64,000 nucleotides of DNA from a virus, in the IMG/VR virus record IMGVR_UViG_3300036716_000695, positions 1 through 64,000 of that record, one strand, 5' to 3'. Under the pieces are notes generated by a model that saw nothing but the letters and a program-made list of their open reading frames with translations, searched no databases and was not told where the DNA came from. Positions within the stretch are counted from its first letter, which is position 1. Every line of letters starts with the position of its first letter. Positions 1 to 8,966 of the stretch are shown here, one piece after another. The translations under genes and the position numbers were made by a program.

Positions 1-1
1 C

Positions 2-3000
2 TTGCATAAAGATGAATTGAAGAAAGCTCAAGAAGGTACAGAGATAGTAAAGAAAAATGGGTATGAATATAAGAAAGTATTAAACCCAGAAACAAATGAA
101 TCTACATATTTTTCTAGAAGAAATGGTTCAAGCAATTGGAAAGACTTACAAGAAGAAGGTAACATAATACCATTAAAAGCTGTACGTTCTGATATTTTTG
201 CTGACAACATAGAAGAATGGGAAGGTACAGAAGAGCAAAAGAAATGGGATCAAGAGGAAGCAAAAAGATACAAAGCATCTAGAGAACCAAAAAAAGAATC
301 CTCTGATGAAATTAATTATGATAACTACGGTATAAGAGTTGTGCAATTTCCTTATGGATACAGCTCAACCATGCCTCCTGGTCATATTCAAGCTCAGTTA
401 TACAATAAAGATACAACAAAGCTTGTTAATAGAGTTGATGGTCAAAAAGCTTATATAAATAGATGGGAAAATGGTAGTGGTAATGTACCTATGAATCCTT
501 CTGAATATGAAGGTCAAGATAATGTAAGAGTAGTTGATCTTGATGCATCACCTGAAGAAATTCAAAGATTTTTAAATGAAGCACAAACATTCCGAGGTAC
601 AGATAGACGGGCACAAAGAAAAAATGTAAAAGGACTTTTAGCCGAAGCACCTACAGCATTAGGTGAAGGAAAAGAAGGTGCTTATGATTTTGTAGAAAGT
701 AACTGTGCTACTGGTGTATGTACTGGTCTTGGTTTAAATCCTAATGCTTACAGAAATGCAGGAATAACAGATCCTACAGAAGTAATGGATGGTATTATCA
801 AAGGAAAAAAATACAGAGACCGTATTAATAAAGTTGTTGGTAATAGAGTAAATTCAGCAGAGGGCCTTCAAGCTATAATAGGCAATGGTACAGATGGAGC
901 ATATGTTCCATCAAATGATGCTGCTAAAAGAATATCAAATTTTCTAAATGGTATTAGTGTAGATGAAAGAGATAAATTATTAAAATCTATAAATAAACCA
1001 GTCAGTGAGCTTAAGTCTTTTGATGGTGTAATGGATGTATATAACTCTTTGCCAGAAGGTACAATACCTACAGCTATAGGTGCTGGTATAGATGAAATTG
1101 AAAACAATACTGATTTTCAGTTTGATATGCAGGGTGTAAAGAATATACCTGGTTATTGGTATGATAAAGTAGGTGATGCTTGGAACAATTTCTTTGATCC
1201 AAGCAACTATAGGCAATCAGGTGGTGAACAGGATAATGAAAGGATTAAAAATCCTAACATGATAACTAGATCTAATAATTATGCAAACCCATTAGCTTTT
1301 GAAACTGCTAATGACTTTAATCTTTTAGGTGCAGTTAACACATTAAATAGTGGTCTGACTAATATGTTTAGTGGTAAAGATGAAGATGGTGATGGTCTTA
1401 AAGATGGTTCATTTAGAAATCTTGGTGCAAAGAAAACATTAAATAAGTTAAACAAAGGTCAGTACTATGATTATAATATTCAGGTAGATCCTAATGATAC
1501 TAATACTTATGCGTTTGATGAATTAGATTTATTTAATGCAAGTAAAACAATTGGTAAAGATAACTTAAGAACAACTGAAGAGTATAAGGAAGATATTAAG
1601 AAAAACTCACGTGTCAATTTTAATACAGAGACAGGTGAGTATGATGCTCTTTTATCTAGCAGAGATCCAAGTAACTATACATACCGTAATTTATTTGGTC
1701 AAAAGAAAGATGTATTTAATGATGAAAAATTAACTAATGCATTAGATGGAGAAAATCTAAACTATTTTGAAAATGTAGATGAAGATACTAGACAACAAAT
1801 TTTAGACTTTGGAGCAGCAGACGGAATGCCTGAAGGCACTACACTAAATATAGATAGAGATACTGGTGCAGTGCGTTATATGGGTCCTGATACACCGGAG
1901 AATAAGCAAAGAGATAATTATAGAACAATGATGGGCTATAACAAATATGGTCCTAGAGAAGAAGTAGAAGAAGTAGTAGAAGAATCTAAATCTATAATAC
2001 CAACAAATGTAAACGGACAACCTTTAGCAGCTTTAAGTACTGATCCACCAAGGGTACAGCCACCATCTTTTAAAGAATGGGTGATGCAAGATTCTCGTAA
2101 TAGAACTGGTGCTAATGCTCCACAACAATATCAAGACTTTCTTAATGGTGTTAAATCAAGTCCAACCAGTCCAGTAAATCAAACACCAAAACAAAATATA
2201 TTTGATAAAACAGGAGAGTTTTTTGAAGATAGATACAACGAAGCTATGCCATTTTTAAAAGAAGGTGTTGAAGAAGCTGGGAAAGCTGTAAGGAAAGCAG
2301 GAGATTTTGTTGAAGATAAAGTTAATACAGGATTAGATTTTTTAAAAGATATTAAATTTGAAGAAGGTGGTGATTTACCAAAAGCTCAAATGGGTTTTGG
2401 GAATCCTCAATTTGATCCAAATAATCCATTTGGTATACCTGATTTTTCACAAATGGGTCAGACATCTTATATAAATCCAGATACAGGAGCACCTTATACA
2501 CCTGGTCCAAATGTACCAGCTGTAAATGAAGAAAATCCAATAATGCTAGATGAGGTAACTGTTACTGCAAAAGGTGATCCTCTTAATAGATTAAAGCCAA
2601 TTGGTATACAACCATTATCCAACGGTTTAGATGATTTAAAATTAGCACCTATAAATGTACCTAGTCAATTTATGACGAATGAAGATTCAAATCAAGAATT
2701 AGAAAGAGCAGATTTTGATGATCCAAAAGTCAAAAGGACAAATAACTTTGAAGGAGGACTAAATAGATTTATGGATAGCAATTTTATGAAAGGTTATGCA
2801 GATATTTCAGAATTTGCTGTTGAAGGAGCAGGTGTAATAAATGATTGGTTTAGACAAAAAAATGTTCAAGATGCAAGAAGAGAAAACCGTAGAAGATTTG
2901 CTGTAGCAGATAATATATATGGTACATATGAAGATCCAGCTCTTAAAAGAGGTGTATGGGATGTTAATACAGGTCAGGCTCAGGGTGAGGCAGACAGAAC

Positions 3001-3103
3001 AACTAGCTGGAGTATGACAGCTAAAGAAGGTGGAGAAGTAAATGTTAATAGTGAAATGCTTGCTGCGTTAATAGCAGCTGGTGCTGATATAGAAATGTTA
3101 TAA
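2..3103 (+). CDS. Large crAss-like virion protein with permuted papain-like motif pair (5' partial)
   Basis: The reading frame is open at the left edge, so the gene very likely starts outside the window; 1033 codons are visible (numbered from the first complete codon). A segment near residues 110-250 has the layout of circularly permuted NlpC/P60 (papain-like) enzymes: a GH pair (His128, in PGHIQAQLYN) comes first and an NC pair (Cys235, in ESNCATGVC) follows, each before a hydrophobic stretch. This suggests a peptidase or amidase domain; it is inferred from motif order only. The rest is hydrophilic and low in cysteine, with a glycine-rich C-terminal third. Residues 849-856 read LDEVTVTA, like the plug start of TonB-dependent receptors. 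It lies 2 bases before the next cargo gene, so it is co-expressed with the giant virion proteins. Possible roles are ejected cargo or cell-wall opening at entry. Confidence 0.6.
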   Translation: MHKDELKKAQEGTEIVKKNGYEYKKVLNPETNESTYFSRRNGSSNWKDLQEEGNIIPLKAVRSDIFADNIEEWEGTEEQKKWDQEEAKRYKASREPKKESSDEINYDNYGIRVVQFPYGYSSTMPPGHIQAQLYNKDTTKLVNRVDGQKAYINRWENGSGNVPMNPSEYEGQDNVRVVDLDASPEEIQRFLNEAQTFRGTDRRAQRKNVKGLLAEAPTALGEGKEGAYDFVESNCATGVCTGLGLNPNAYRNAGITDPTEVMDGIIKGKKYRDRINKVVGNRVNSAEGLQAIIGNGTDGAYVPSNDAAKRISNFLNGISVDERDKLLKSINKPVSELKSFDGVMDVYNSLPEGTIPTAIGAGIDEIENNTDFQFDMQGVKNIPGYWYDKVGDAWNNFFDPSNYRQSGGEQDNERIKNPNMITRSNNYANPLAFETANDFNLLGAVNTLNSGLTNMFSGKDEDGDGLKDGSFRNLGAKKTLNKLNKGQYYDYNIQVDPNDTNTYAFDELDLFNASKTIGKDNLRTTEEYKEDIKKNSRVNFNTETGEYDALLSSRDPSNYTYRNLFGQKKDVFNDEKLTNALDGENLNYFENVDEDTRQQILDFGAADGMPEGTTLNIDRDTGAVRYMGPDTPENKQRDNYRTMMGYNKYGPREEVEEVVEESKSIIPTNVNGQPLAALSTDPPRVQPPSFKEWVMQDSRNRTGANAPQQYQDFLNGVKSSPTSPVNQTPKQNIFDKTGEFFEDRYNEAMPFLKEGVEEAGKAVRKAGDFVEDKVNTGLDFLKDIKFEEGGDLPKAQMGFGNPQFDPNNPFGIPDFSQMGQTSYINPDTGAPYTPGPNVPAVNEENPIMLDEVTVTAKGDPLNRLKPIGIQPLSNGLDDLKLAPINVPSQFMTNEDSNQELERADFDDPKVKRTNNFEGGLNRFMDSNFMKGYADISEFAVEGAGVINDWFRQKNVQDARRENRRRFAVADNIYGTYEDPALKRGVWDVNTGQAQGEADRTTSWSMTAKEGGEVNVNSEMLAALIAAGADIEML

Positions 3104-3105
3104 TT

Positions 3106-5616
3106 ATGGCAAAGATCAAAATAAATAAATTACCAAAAGGTTTTAAACTTGTTAATGGTAAGGTTGTAAAAGAGCAGGTAATGAATAACGGTGGTTATGT
3201 TACCGGTGACCAAAGAGATTATGGCTTGGTTACAACTCCTCAAGAGTATTATAATAATACAAACTTTAATAATGCTGATGATCAAAGTGTTAGATACAGT
3301 CTATCTAGTGTACCTAGAGATGTAGCTAACATAGAAGCAGAAGGTGGAGAAACTGTTCTTACTGACTTAAGTGGTGATGGACAATTTGGTCTTTATAACA
3401 TTAATGGACCAAGACATAGTAGTGGTGGTGTACCAATGTTTTTACCAGAGCAATCTTTTATATATTCAGATACAAATAAAATGAAATTTAATAAAGATGA
3501 AATGGCTGAATTTGGTATTGAGTCACGTAAAGGAAAAACACCGGCTACAATATCAAAGAAGTATCAGCTTAATCCATATTTAGGAGCAATAAATGATCAG
3601 TATGCAGATGACATATCTACAATAAGTGCTGAACTTATGCTTAAAAAAAATATGAATGATTTATCAAGGTTGGCTTTTGGTCAAGAAGTAAAAAAGAATT
3701 TTGAAGATGGTGTGCCATTAGCAGCACATCCATACCTAGTTTCTATAGGAGAGGATCCTATTGAATTTACTGCAAAGGTTGAAGAAATTTCTAAAAGACA
3801 AGCACAAATGAACGCTCTTGCAGCATTGCCTCCTGAACAGCAACAACAATTAATGATGTTGCAACAAATGATGGCACAAGTTGATCAACAACCACAAGGT
3901 CAAGGTCAACCACAAGGTCAACCAGAAGAAGGAGTTGTAGAAGATGTTGTAGAAGTTGCAAAGTATGGGACTGAAGTAAACGGTTTAAGAAAATATCAAG
4001 ATGGGACAGAAGTTGTAAACCCATTAAAAGAAGATCACCCAAAGTATAACGAATGGAATGAAAAAATTTCTACAGGTAATTATGATGTAAAAACTGTAAC
4101 ACTTGAAAATGGTGGTAAAAGACTTATACTAACAGAAAAAAGAGTAGAACAACCAACTACAGAAATAGGTGAAGCAGGTAATCAAAGAGGAAGAGGAAGT
4201 ACACCTATATATAATGAAGATATTGCAGGTCAAAGAAGAGCTTTTAATGAGGCAAGTGATGATGGATGGCAATATCAATCAGGTTCTTTATCATCTGGTA
4301 ACAGACCTTTACAACAAAGTAAAATATATAACAATCAAGTAGTAGATGGTGTGTTTGATCCAAGTATAACTGCTGATAAATCATCTGGTGTACATTCATA
4401 TGGTTCTCCAGAAATTAAAAGTGCAGCTGCAGAAAAAGACTTCATGAATAGATGGGGAGATGTTGTTGCACAGATAGATGGATATGATTACAGCATGGAT
4501 GCCAATGATCCAAAAGTTAAGCAATTTCAACGTCTTGCTGAAGAAACTAGAAGAAAAGAACATCTAGAGCACTTTGGTAATTTAGATAACTATAAAAAAT
4601 ACTTCACAGAAGATGGTGTTAGTGGATCTAAATTTGATGGTGCCTTTGGTTTACATACTTACAATACTCCACGTTTAAAAAAGAATGAGTTATTTAGTGA
4701 AGAAATAACTTTAGATCCAGAAGAAAAGAAGAAAGAAGTAATTGAGAAAAAGGATCCAGAAGCTTATAAGCAACCTTATACTCCTCCTTTTATTCAAGAT
4801 GAAATTAACTTAAATGCATTAGGTATGATAGATGACAATCTATATATGCCTTGGGCACCAACAGCAGAAAGACAAAAAATTGATTATGTCTTGGATGATT
4901 ATCTAGGACAAGTTAATGCAAACAATTCCTCACTTGCTACTGCATCAGAGCAAGTAGGTAATACTATTGGTGGGCCTGCAGCAATAGCTGCAATTTCTGA
5001 TCTACAAGGTAGAACTATGAAAGCAAATGCTGCTGCTATAGGTTCTACTAACTCACGAAATGTAGCTACTTTGAATCAAGTAGGAACTCTACAACCTCAA
5101 TTGGATATGAAAGTAAACTTTGAGAATGATAGAAGAACTACAAAAGTATATGATGATGTTAACAAGACATTACAAGATCATGATAACTTTTTAAATGATA
5201 AAATAGCTAAGAGTGCAGAATTAAGAAACGCACTTATAACTAATAGAGCAGGTGCAGCTAATCTAAATGCATTAACTAAGAATTTTGATATAGATACTAC
5301 AACAGGTGGTATAGTAGAATTCACTGATGGTGATGCTTTAGAAAAAGTAGGATTACCAAAAGATCAGCAAAAAGCATTCTTAGATAGTTATACTGAACTT
5401 CAAAAGAATTTGGGACCAGATGTAAAAGTTGATGCTGATTTAATAAAAGCATATATGACACTTGGTCAACCTACAGCAGCATCTAATCAAACAAATGCAG
5501 CAGCTGAATTTGCAAGATTAGGAAGCCCACAGTTTTATCCAACAGGTAAATCTAAAGTGGGGAAAGAGATTAAAAGAATGGTAGTCCCATTCTATACAGG
5601 CAAGATGGGATCATAA
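3106..5616 (+). CDS. crAss-like virion cargo/structural protein (836 aa)
   Basis: An 836-residue protein starting at ATG 2 bases after the previous stop. Residues about 75-125 hold a segment I recognise from crAss-like phage structural proteins: an EAEGGETVL stretch, a glycine turn, then RHSSGGVPMFLPEQSF and IYSD. Residues about 242-278 are rich in Gln and Gly (PEQQQQL and repeated QGQPQG), a flexible low-complexity linker. The C-terminal third is mainly helical and rich in Asn and Ala. There is no signal peptide or membrane segment. In crAss-like phages, genes at this position, upstream of the virion RNA polymerase, encode proteins stored inside capsid or tail and ejected with the DNA. The family assignment is from memory of family motifs; no enzyme motif is visible. 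Confidence 0.6.
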   Translation: MAKIKINKLPKGFKLVNGKVVKEQVMNNGGYVTGDQRDYGLVTTPQEYYNNTNFNNADDQSVRYSLSSVPRDVANIEAEGGETVLTDLSGDGQFGLYNINGPRHSSGGVPMFLPEQSFIYSDTNKMKFNKDEMAEFGIESRKGKTPATISKKYQLNPYLGAINDQYADDISTISAELMLKKNMNDLSRLAFGQEVKKNFEDGVPLAAHPYLVSIGEDPIEFTAKVEEISKRQAQMNALAALPPEQQQQLMMLQQMMAQVDQQPQGQGQPQGQPEEGVVEDVVEVAKYGTEVNGLRKYQDGTEVVNPLKEDHPKYNEWNEKISTGNYDVKTVTLENGGKRLILTEKRVEQPTTEIGEAGNQRGRGSTPIYNEDIAGQRRAFNEASDDGWQYQSGSLSSGNRPLQQSKIYNNQVVDGVFDPSITADKSSGVHSYGSPEIKSAAAEKDFMNRWGDVVAQIDGYDYSMDANDPKVKQFQRLAEETRRKEHLEHFGNLDNYKKYFTEDGVSGSKFDGAFGLHTYNTPRLKKNELFSEEITLDPEEKKKEVIEKKDPEAYKQPYTPPFIQDEINLNALGMIDDNLYMPWAPTAERQKIDYVLDDYLGQVNANNSSLATASEQVGNTIGGPAAIAAISDLQGRTMKANAAAIGSTNSRNVATLNQVGTLQPQLDMKVNFENDRRTTKVYDDVNKTLQDHDNFLNDKIAKSAELRNALITNRAGAANLNALTKNFDIDTTTGGIVEFTDGDALEKVGLPKDQQKAFLDSYTELQKNLGPDVKVDADLIKAYMTLGQPTAASNQTNAAAEFARLGSPQFYPTGKSKVGKEIKRMVVPFYTGKMGS

Positions 5617-5640
5617 ACCTTAAAGGTTTTAATTTATACC

Positions 5641-5672
5641 TTGTTAAACATATATAATTATAGTAAATTTAC
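5641..5672 (+). promoter_or_regulatory. Bacteroidota-type promoter (TTG-N20-TAAATTTAC)
   Basis: TTG at 5641-5643 is followed after exactly 20 bases by TAAATTTAC (5664-5672), just before the ATG at 5676. This matches the -33/-7 promoter layout of Bacteroidota (TTTG and TAnnTTTG). Three other sites in the window have the same 20-base spacing. The gap is the only one of more than 50 bases in the giant-gene block, so it probably gives an extra start for the 1091-aa gene and the polymerase gene. The very short distance to ATG would give an almost leaderless transcript. Confidence 0.5.
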
Positions 5673-5675
5673 ATT

Positions 5676-8600
5676 ATGGCAACATACGTACCAGGATCAA
5701 AAGCATACTTACCGGACATTAAACCGTTTACTCCAGATTTTAAGTTTCTATCTGCGGTATTAGATCAAAGACAAGATAAGTATACTACTAGTTGGAAGGC
5801 AACAAATGATGTCTACAATAAAGTAGTGTATGCTGATCTATCAAGACAAGATACTACAGAACAAAGAGATCAATATATAGAAACGTTAGGTCCTTCACTA
5901 GAGAAGATTGCTGGTATGGATTTATCATTAGCACAAAACGCTGATTCAGCTAAAGCTGTATTTGCACCTTTCTTTGAAGATAAACTAATTGTAAAAGATA
6001 TGGTTTATACTGCTAACTATAGAAAGCAAATGGATTATGCTAATAGACTTTTGCAATCAAACAATCAAGAACAAAGAGAAAAATACTGGAACCCAGGCAT
6101 CAAAGCTTTACAGTATAGAATGGAAGATTTTGTAAATGGTTCTGCAGATGAAGCAATGAATGCATCATTAGCTAGATATGTAGAAGATGCAGATTTAGTT
6201 CAGATGTCTGAAAAAATATTATCAGAAATGGATCCTCCTTTAAAAATTAAGATGGATCATTTTGGAACAAATCCAGATGGAACTGTAAATACAGATTTTA
6301 TTATAACAACGCAGAATGGTGAGTTAGTTACTGGACCAGCTTTACAATATATACAAACAGCATTGGCAGATGATCCAAGAGTTCAGCAAGCCTATCAAAC
6401 AAGTGCATATGTAGAAAGCAGGGACCGTGCTGCAGAATTAATGCAAGCAGGACAAGCTGCAAGCGTTCAGCAAGGACAAGAGATGTGGGCTAATGAAAGA
6501 ATAGCTTTAGTAACTGGAGCAAATCAAGAGCAAACAAAAGAAAAGAAAAAGCAACTTGCTGAAGATAATAAAACCAATGAAAACTGGGCAGCATATCAAA
6601 AAGATCAAGGTATTATACCGGGATCTGATGAAGATAAAGAGCAGAAAGACAACTTAAGTGCTTATGAAGCTACTAAAGCTGAGTTAGAACAAAACATGAA
6701 AGTTGAGCAAATTGCTCAAACACCTGTTGGTGAAGGTTTAGAAAGCAATCTTAATAGAGCTTATGAACTAACTATGTTATTTAACATGGATAGAGATATG
6801 AAAATAGGAGCTCAGAACTATAGCATGAGAGATTTTGAATCTTCAATGGAGGCTAATCCTTATGCGGTTGCACAGAAGAAGCATATGATGGATATGCAAA
6901 AGGTAAGATTCCAAGCTAGAGAAAGAAGAAACCTTGAAAGTATTAAGCAAAGAAATAGAATTGATTTAGCAAAAGCAAAAGGAGAAATCTTAAGTCCAGA
7001 ACAAAAAGCACAACAAGATGCTTTATTGAAAGCATTAGGACAAACTGTTGTTAGAAGAGGTGAGGCTAACACTACAGAATTACCTGAAGGTGCTGTAGTA
7101 GTAGCTGTAACAGAAGATCAATTTATTCAAGATGATAATAAACTTCTAGTACGTGAAGTAGATGCTATTTTAAATTCATATGTGCAAATAAATCCAAATG
7201 GTGATAATGGCAATCAAGAGTGGACTATAGATTTTAATGGTACACAAATTACAGGTAACATTGAGACGCTTAGAAATCAAATGCTTAAGCAAGAAGATCT
7301 TACTACTAAACAACAGGAGGATGGCGTTGTAGCTGATTATGAAAATAGAGAGGCAATAAATGCTGCGTTTACAAACAGATATGAATTTATTACTAATGCA
7401 GAAGGAGTTAAAAGTAAAAACCCTTCTTATCAGCAATCAGCTCAATGGGCAAGTTTAAATAATGACTTCTTACAATTAAGAACAGACAAAACAGTATTAG
7501 ACAGAAACTTCCAGAGTGCAACACAAACCCAGTATGAGACTTATGAAAAAACAAAAGTAAGAACTCTAAAAGATGATGATGAAGTTAAACTACAAATGGA
7601 AGCAGGGTTTGGTGATATATATGATGATACTGACCCAGATAATGTAAGACTTTTAAGTAAAGCAGAGTATGTTGCTGCTATGATAGAAAAGGCAGAAGCC
7701 AATCAACTAATTAATATAGGTGATGAAGGTTTACTGTATGGTAGAAATAATGTCCCAGAAGGTGAGGGTGATGACTTTACAGATAAGTACTATAGAAAAA
7801 CTAAAACAAGATATGTAGAAGGTCAATCTACTTATCAAAGCTATGGTATAGGTGGTGGTTCTACTGGTGACAGTGGATACTATGTACCAGTATTAGATGC
7901 TGATGGTAATGAAGTAAAAGAAGTTAATATTTATGCAGTTAAAAAACATGCAGAAGAAGTATATGATAGACTAACAGAAGATCATAATAAAGGATTAACT
8001 GCTCAAAAAGGTTGGGAAGGTTATGAAACTGCAACACTTAAAAGTGTACAAATGGGTAGACAAAACCTTATTGGTGAAATTGAAACGGGAGTAACTTATG
8101 GAGGTAATATAGATCCTAAAGTCTCAGGTTCTGCAGGTAATAAAATCTATACTGATCTTTTAAATCAAATAGCAGTAATGGAAGGTGCTGGGCAAAATCC
8201 ACAATACTATGCTGGTGAAATAGGTATAGATAGTGACATGGATGATCAACTAGAAGGTACTGACTTAGCTTTATATAAAAGAGCACTAAATGCTTATAGA
8301 GCAGATATGCTTAACTATGTCACAAATGAAAAAGCAGGAAACTCTATTTCAACTATGCCTAGAGCATCTATAGAATACAAACCTGTATATGGAGATCCAG
8401 AAACAGTAGATAAAACAAAAGCTGGTAATATTATTACGTTTGGTGGGGATTGGTTAGAGTCCAAGAAAGCTGGTTCAGAAACTACTGGTGAGTATGGTAC
8501 ATTTAGTCAAACAGAGATTAATAAATTAAAGAAAGGTATTTCTATTCTATTTGATCAAAAAGATGATATAAGCTCCAGGTCTGCAGCTAATAGTGCTATT

Positions 8601-8951
8601 GTATCATCACCTATTATAAGTGAGATAATGGCAAGTCAAAATCATTATGTAGAATATAAACCAAACTATGGTACCAAGGAAGATGGTAATGTTAATACAG
8701 GTACATTAAGATTTGTTCAGAACAGTCCAACAGAATATATGATGAACTGGCAATTTAATGAATATGTAGAAGGCGGATCATACAGAATGACACCAATTAG
8801 ATCAAGAACCATAACTTTACCAGCTGGAACACCATATGACGGAACACTGGAAACATTAAAGAAAGCTTTAATAGAAAGGGAGTTTAATCCTTTAGGTGCA
8901 GAAAATTTGAGAAGAAGAAAAAAAGATAAAGCAATAAATGCTAAAAAATAA
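5676..8951 (+). CDS. crAss-like virion cargo/structural protein (1091 aa)
   Basis: A 1091-residue protein directly upstream of the virion RNA polymerase gene (15-base gap). The N-terminus carries a conserved block known from crAss-like phages: PFTPDFKFL at about residues 17-25, DRQDKYTTSW-like spacing after it, and GMDLSLAQNADSAKAVFAPF at about 80-98. The centre (about 260-460) is strongly helical and rich in Glu, Lys and Gln, with coiled-coil character, and the C-terminus is basic (RRRKKDK). There is no cysteine-rich region, membrane segment or catalytic motif that I can see. By position and conservation it is probably one of the internal proteins that travel with the RNA polymerase; whether it is cargo or a tail-barrel component cannot be decided from sequence alone. 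Confidence 0.62.
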   Translation: MATYVPGSKAYLPDIKPFTPDFKFLSAVLDQRQDKYTTSWKATNDVYNKVVYADLSRQDTTEQRDQYIETLGPSLEKIAGMDLSLAQNADSAKAVFAPFFEDKLIVKDMVYTANYRKQMDYANRLLQSNNQEQREKYWNPGIKALQYRMEDFVNGSADEAMNASLARYVEDADLVQMSEKILSEMDPPLKIKMDHFGTNPDGTVNTDFIITTQNGELVTGPALQYIQTALADDPRVQQAYQTSAYVESRDRAAELMQAGQAASVQQGQEMWANERIALVTGANQEQTKEKKKQLAEDNKTNENWAAYQKDQGIIPGSDEDKEQKDNLSAYEATKAELEQNMKVEQIAQTPVGEGLESNLNRAYELTMLFNMDRDMKIGAQNYSMRDFESSMEANPYAVAQKKHMMDMQKVRFQARERRNLESIKQRNRIDLAKAKGEILSPEQKAQQDALLKALGQTVVRRGEANTTELPEGAVVVAVTEDQFIQDDNKLLVREVDAILNSYVQINPNGDNGNQEWTIDFNGTQITGNIETLRNQMLKQEDLTTKQQEDGVVADYENREAINAAFTNRYEFITNAEGVKSKNPSYQQSAQWASLNNDFLQLRTDKTVLDRNFQSATQTQYETYEKTKVRTLKDDDEVKLQMEAGFGDIYDDTDPDNVRLLSKAEYVAAMIEKAEANQLINIGDEGLLYGRNNVPEGEGDDFTDKYYRKTKTRYVEGQSTYQSYGIGGGSTGDSGYYVPVLDADGNEVKEVNIYAVKKHAEEVYDRLTEDHNKGLTAQKGWEGYETATLKSVQMGRQNLIGEIETGVTYGGNIDPKVSGSAGNKIYTDLLNQIAVMEGAGQNPQYYAGEIGIDSDMDDQLEGTDLALYKRALNAYRADMLNYVTNEKAGNSISTMPRASIEYKPVYGDPETVDKTKAGNIITFGGDWLESKKAGSETTGEYGTFSQTEINKLKKGISILFDQKDDISSRSAANSAIVSSPIISEIMASQNHYVEYKPNYGTKEDGNVNTGTLRFVQNSPTEYMMNWQFNEYVEGGSYRMTPIRSRTITLPAGTPYDGTLETLKKALIEREFNPLGAENLRRRKKDKAINAKK

Positions 8952-8966
8952 TATTCAATTCTGAAA

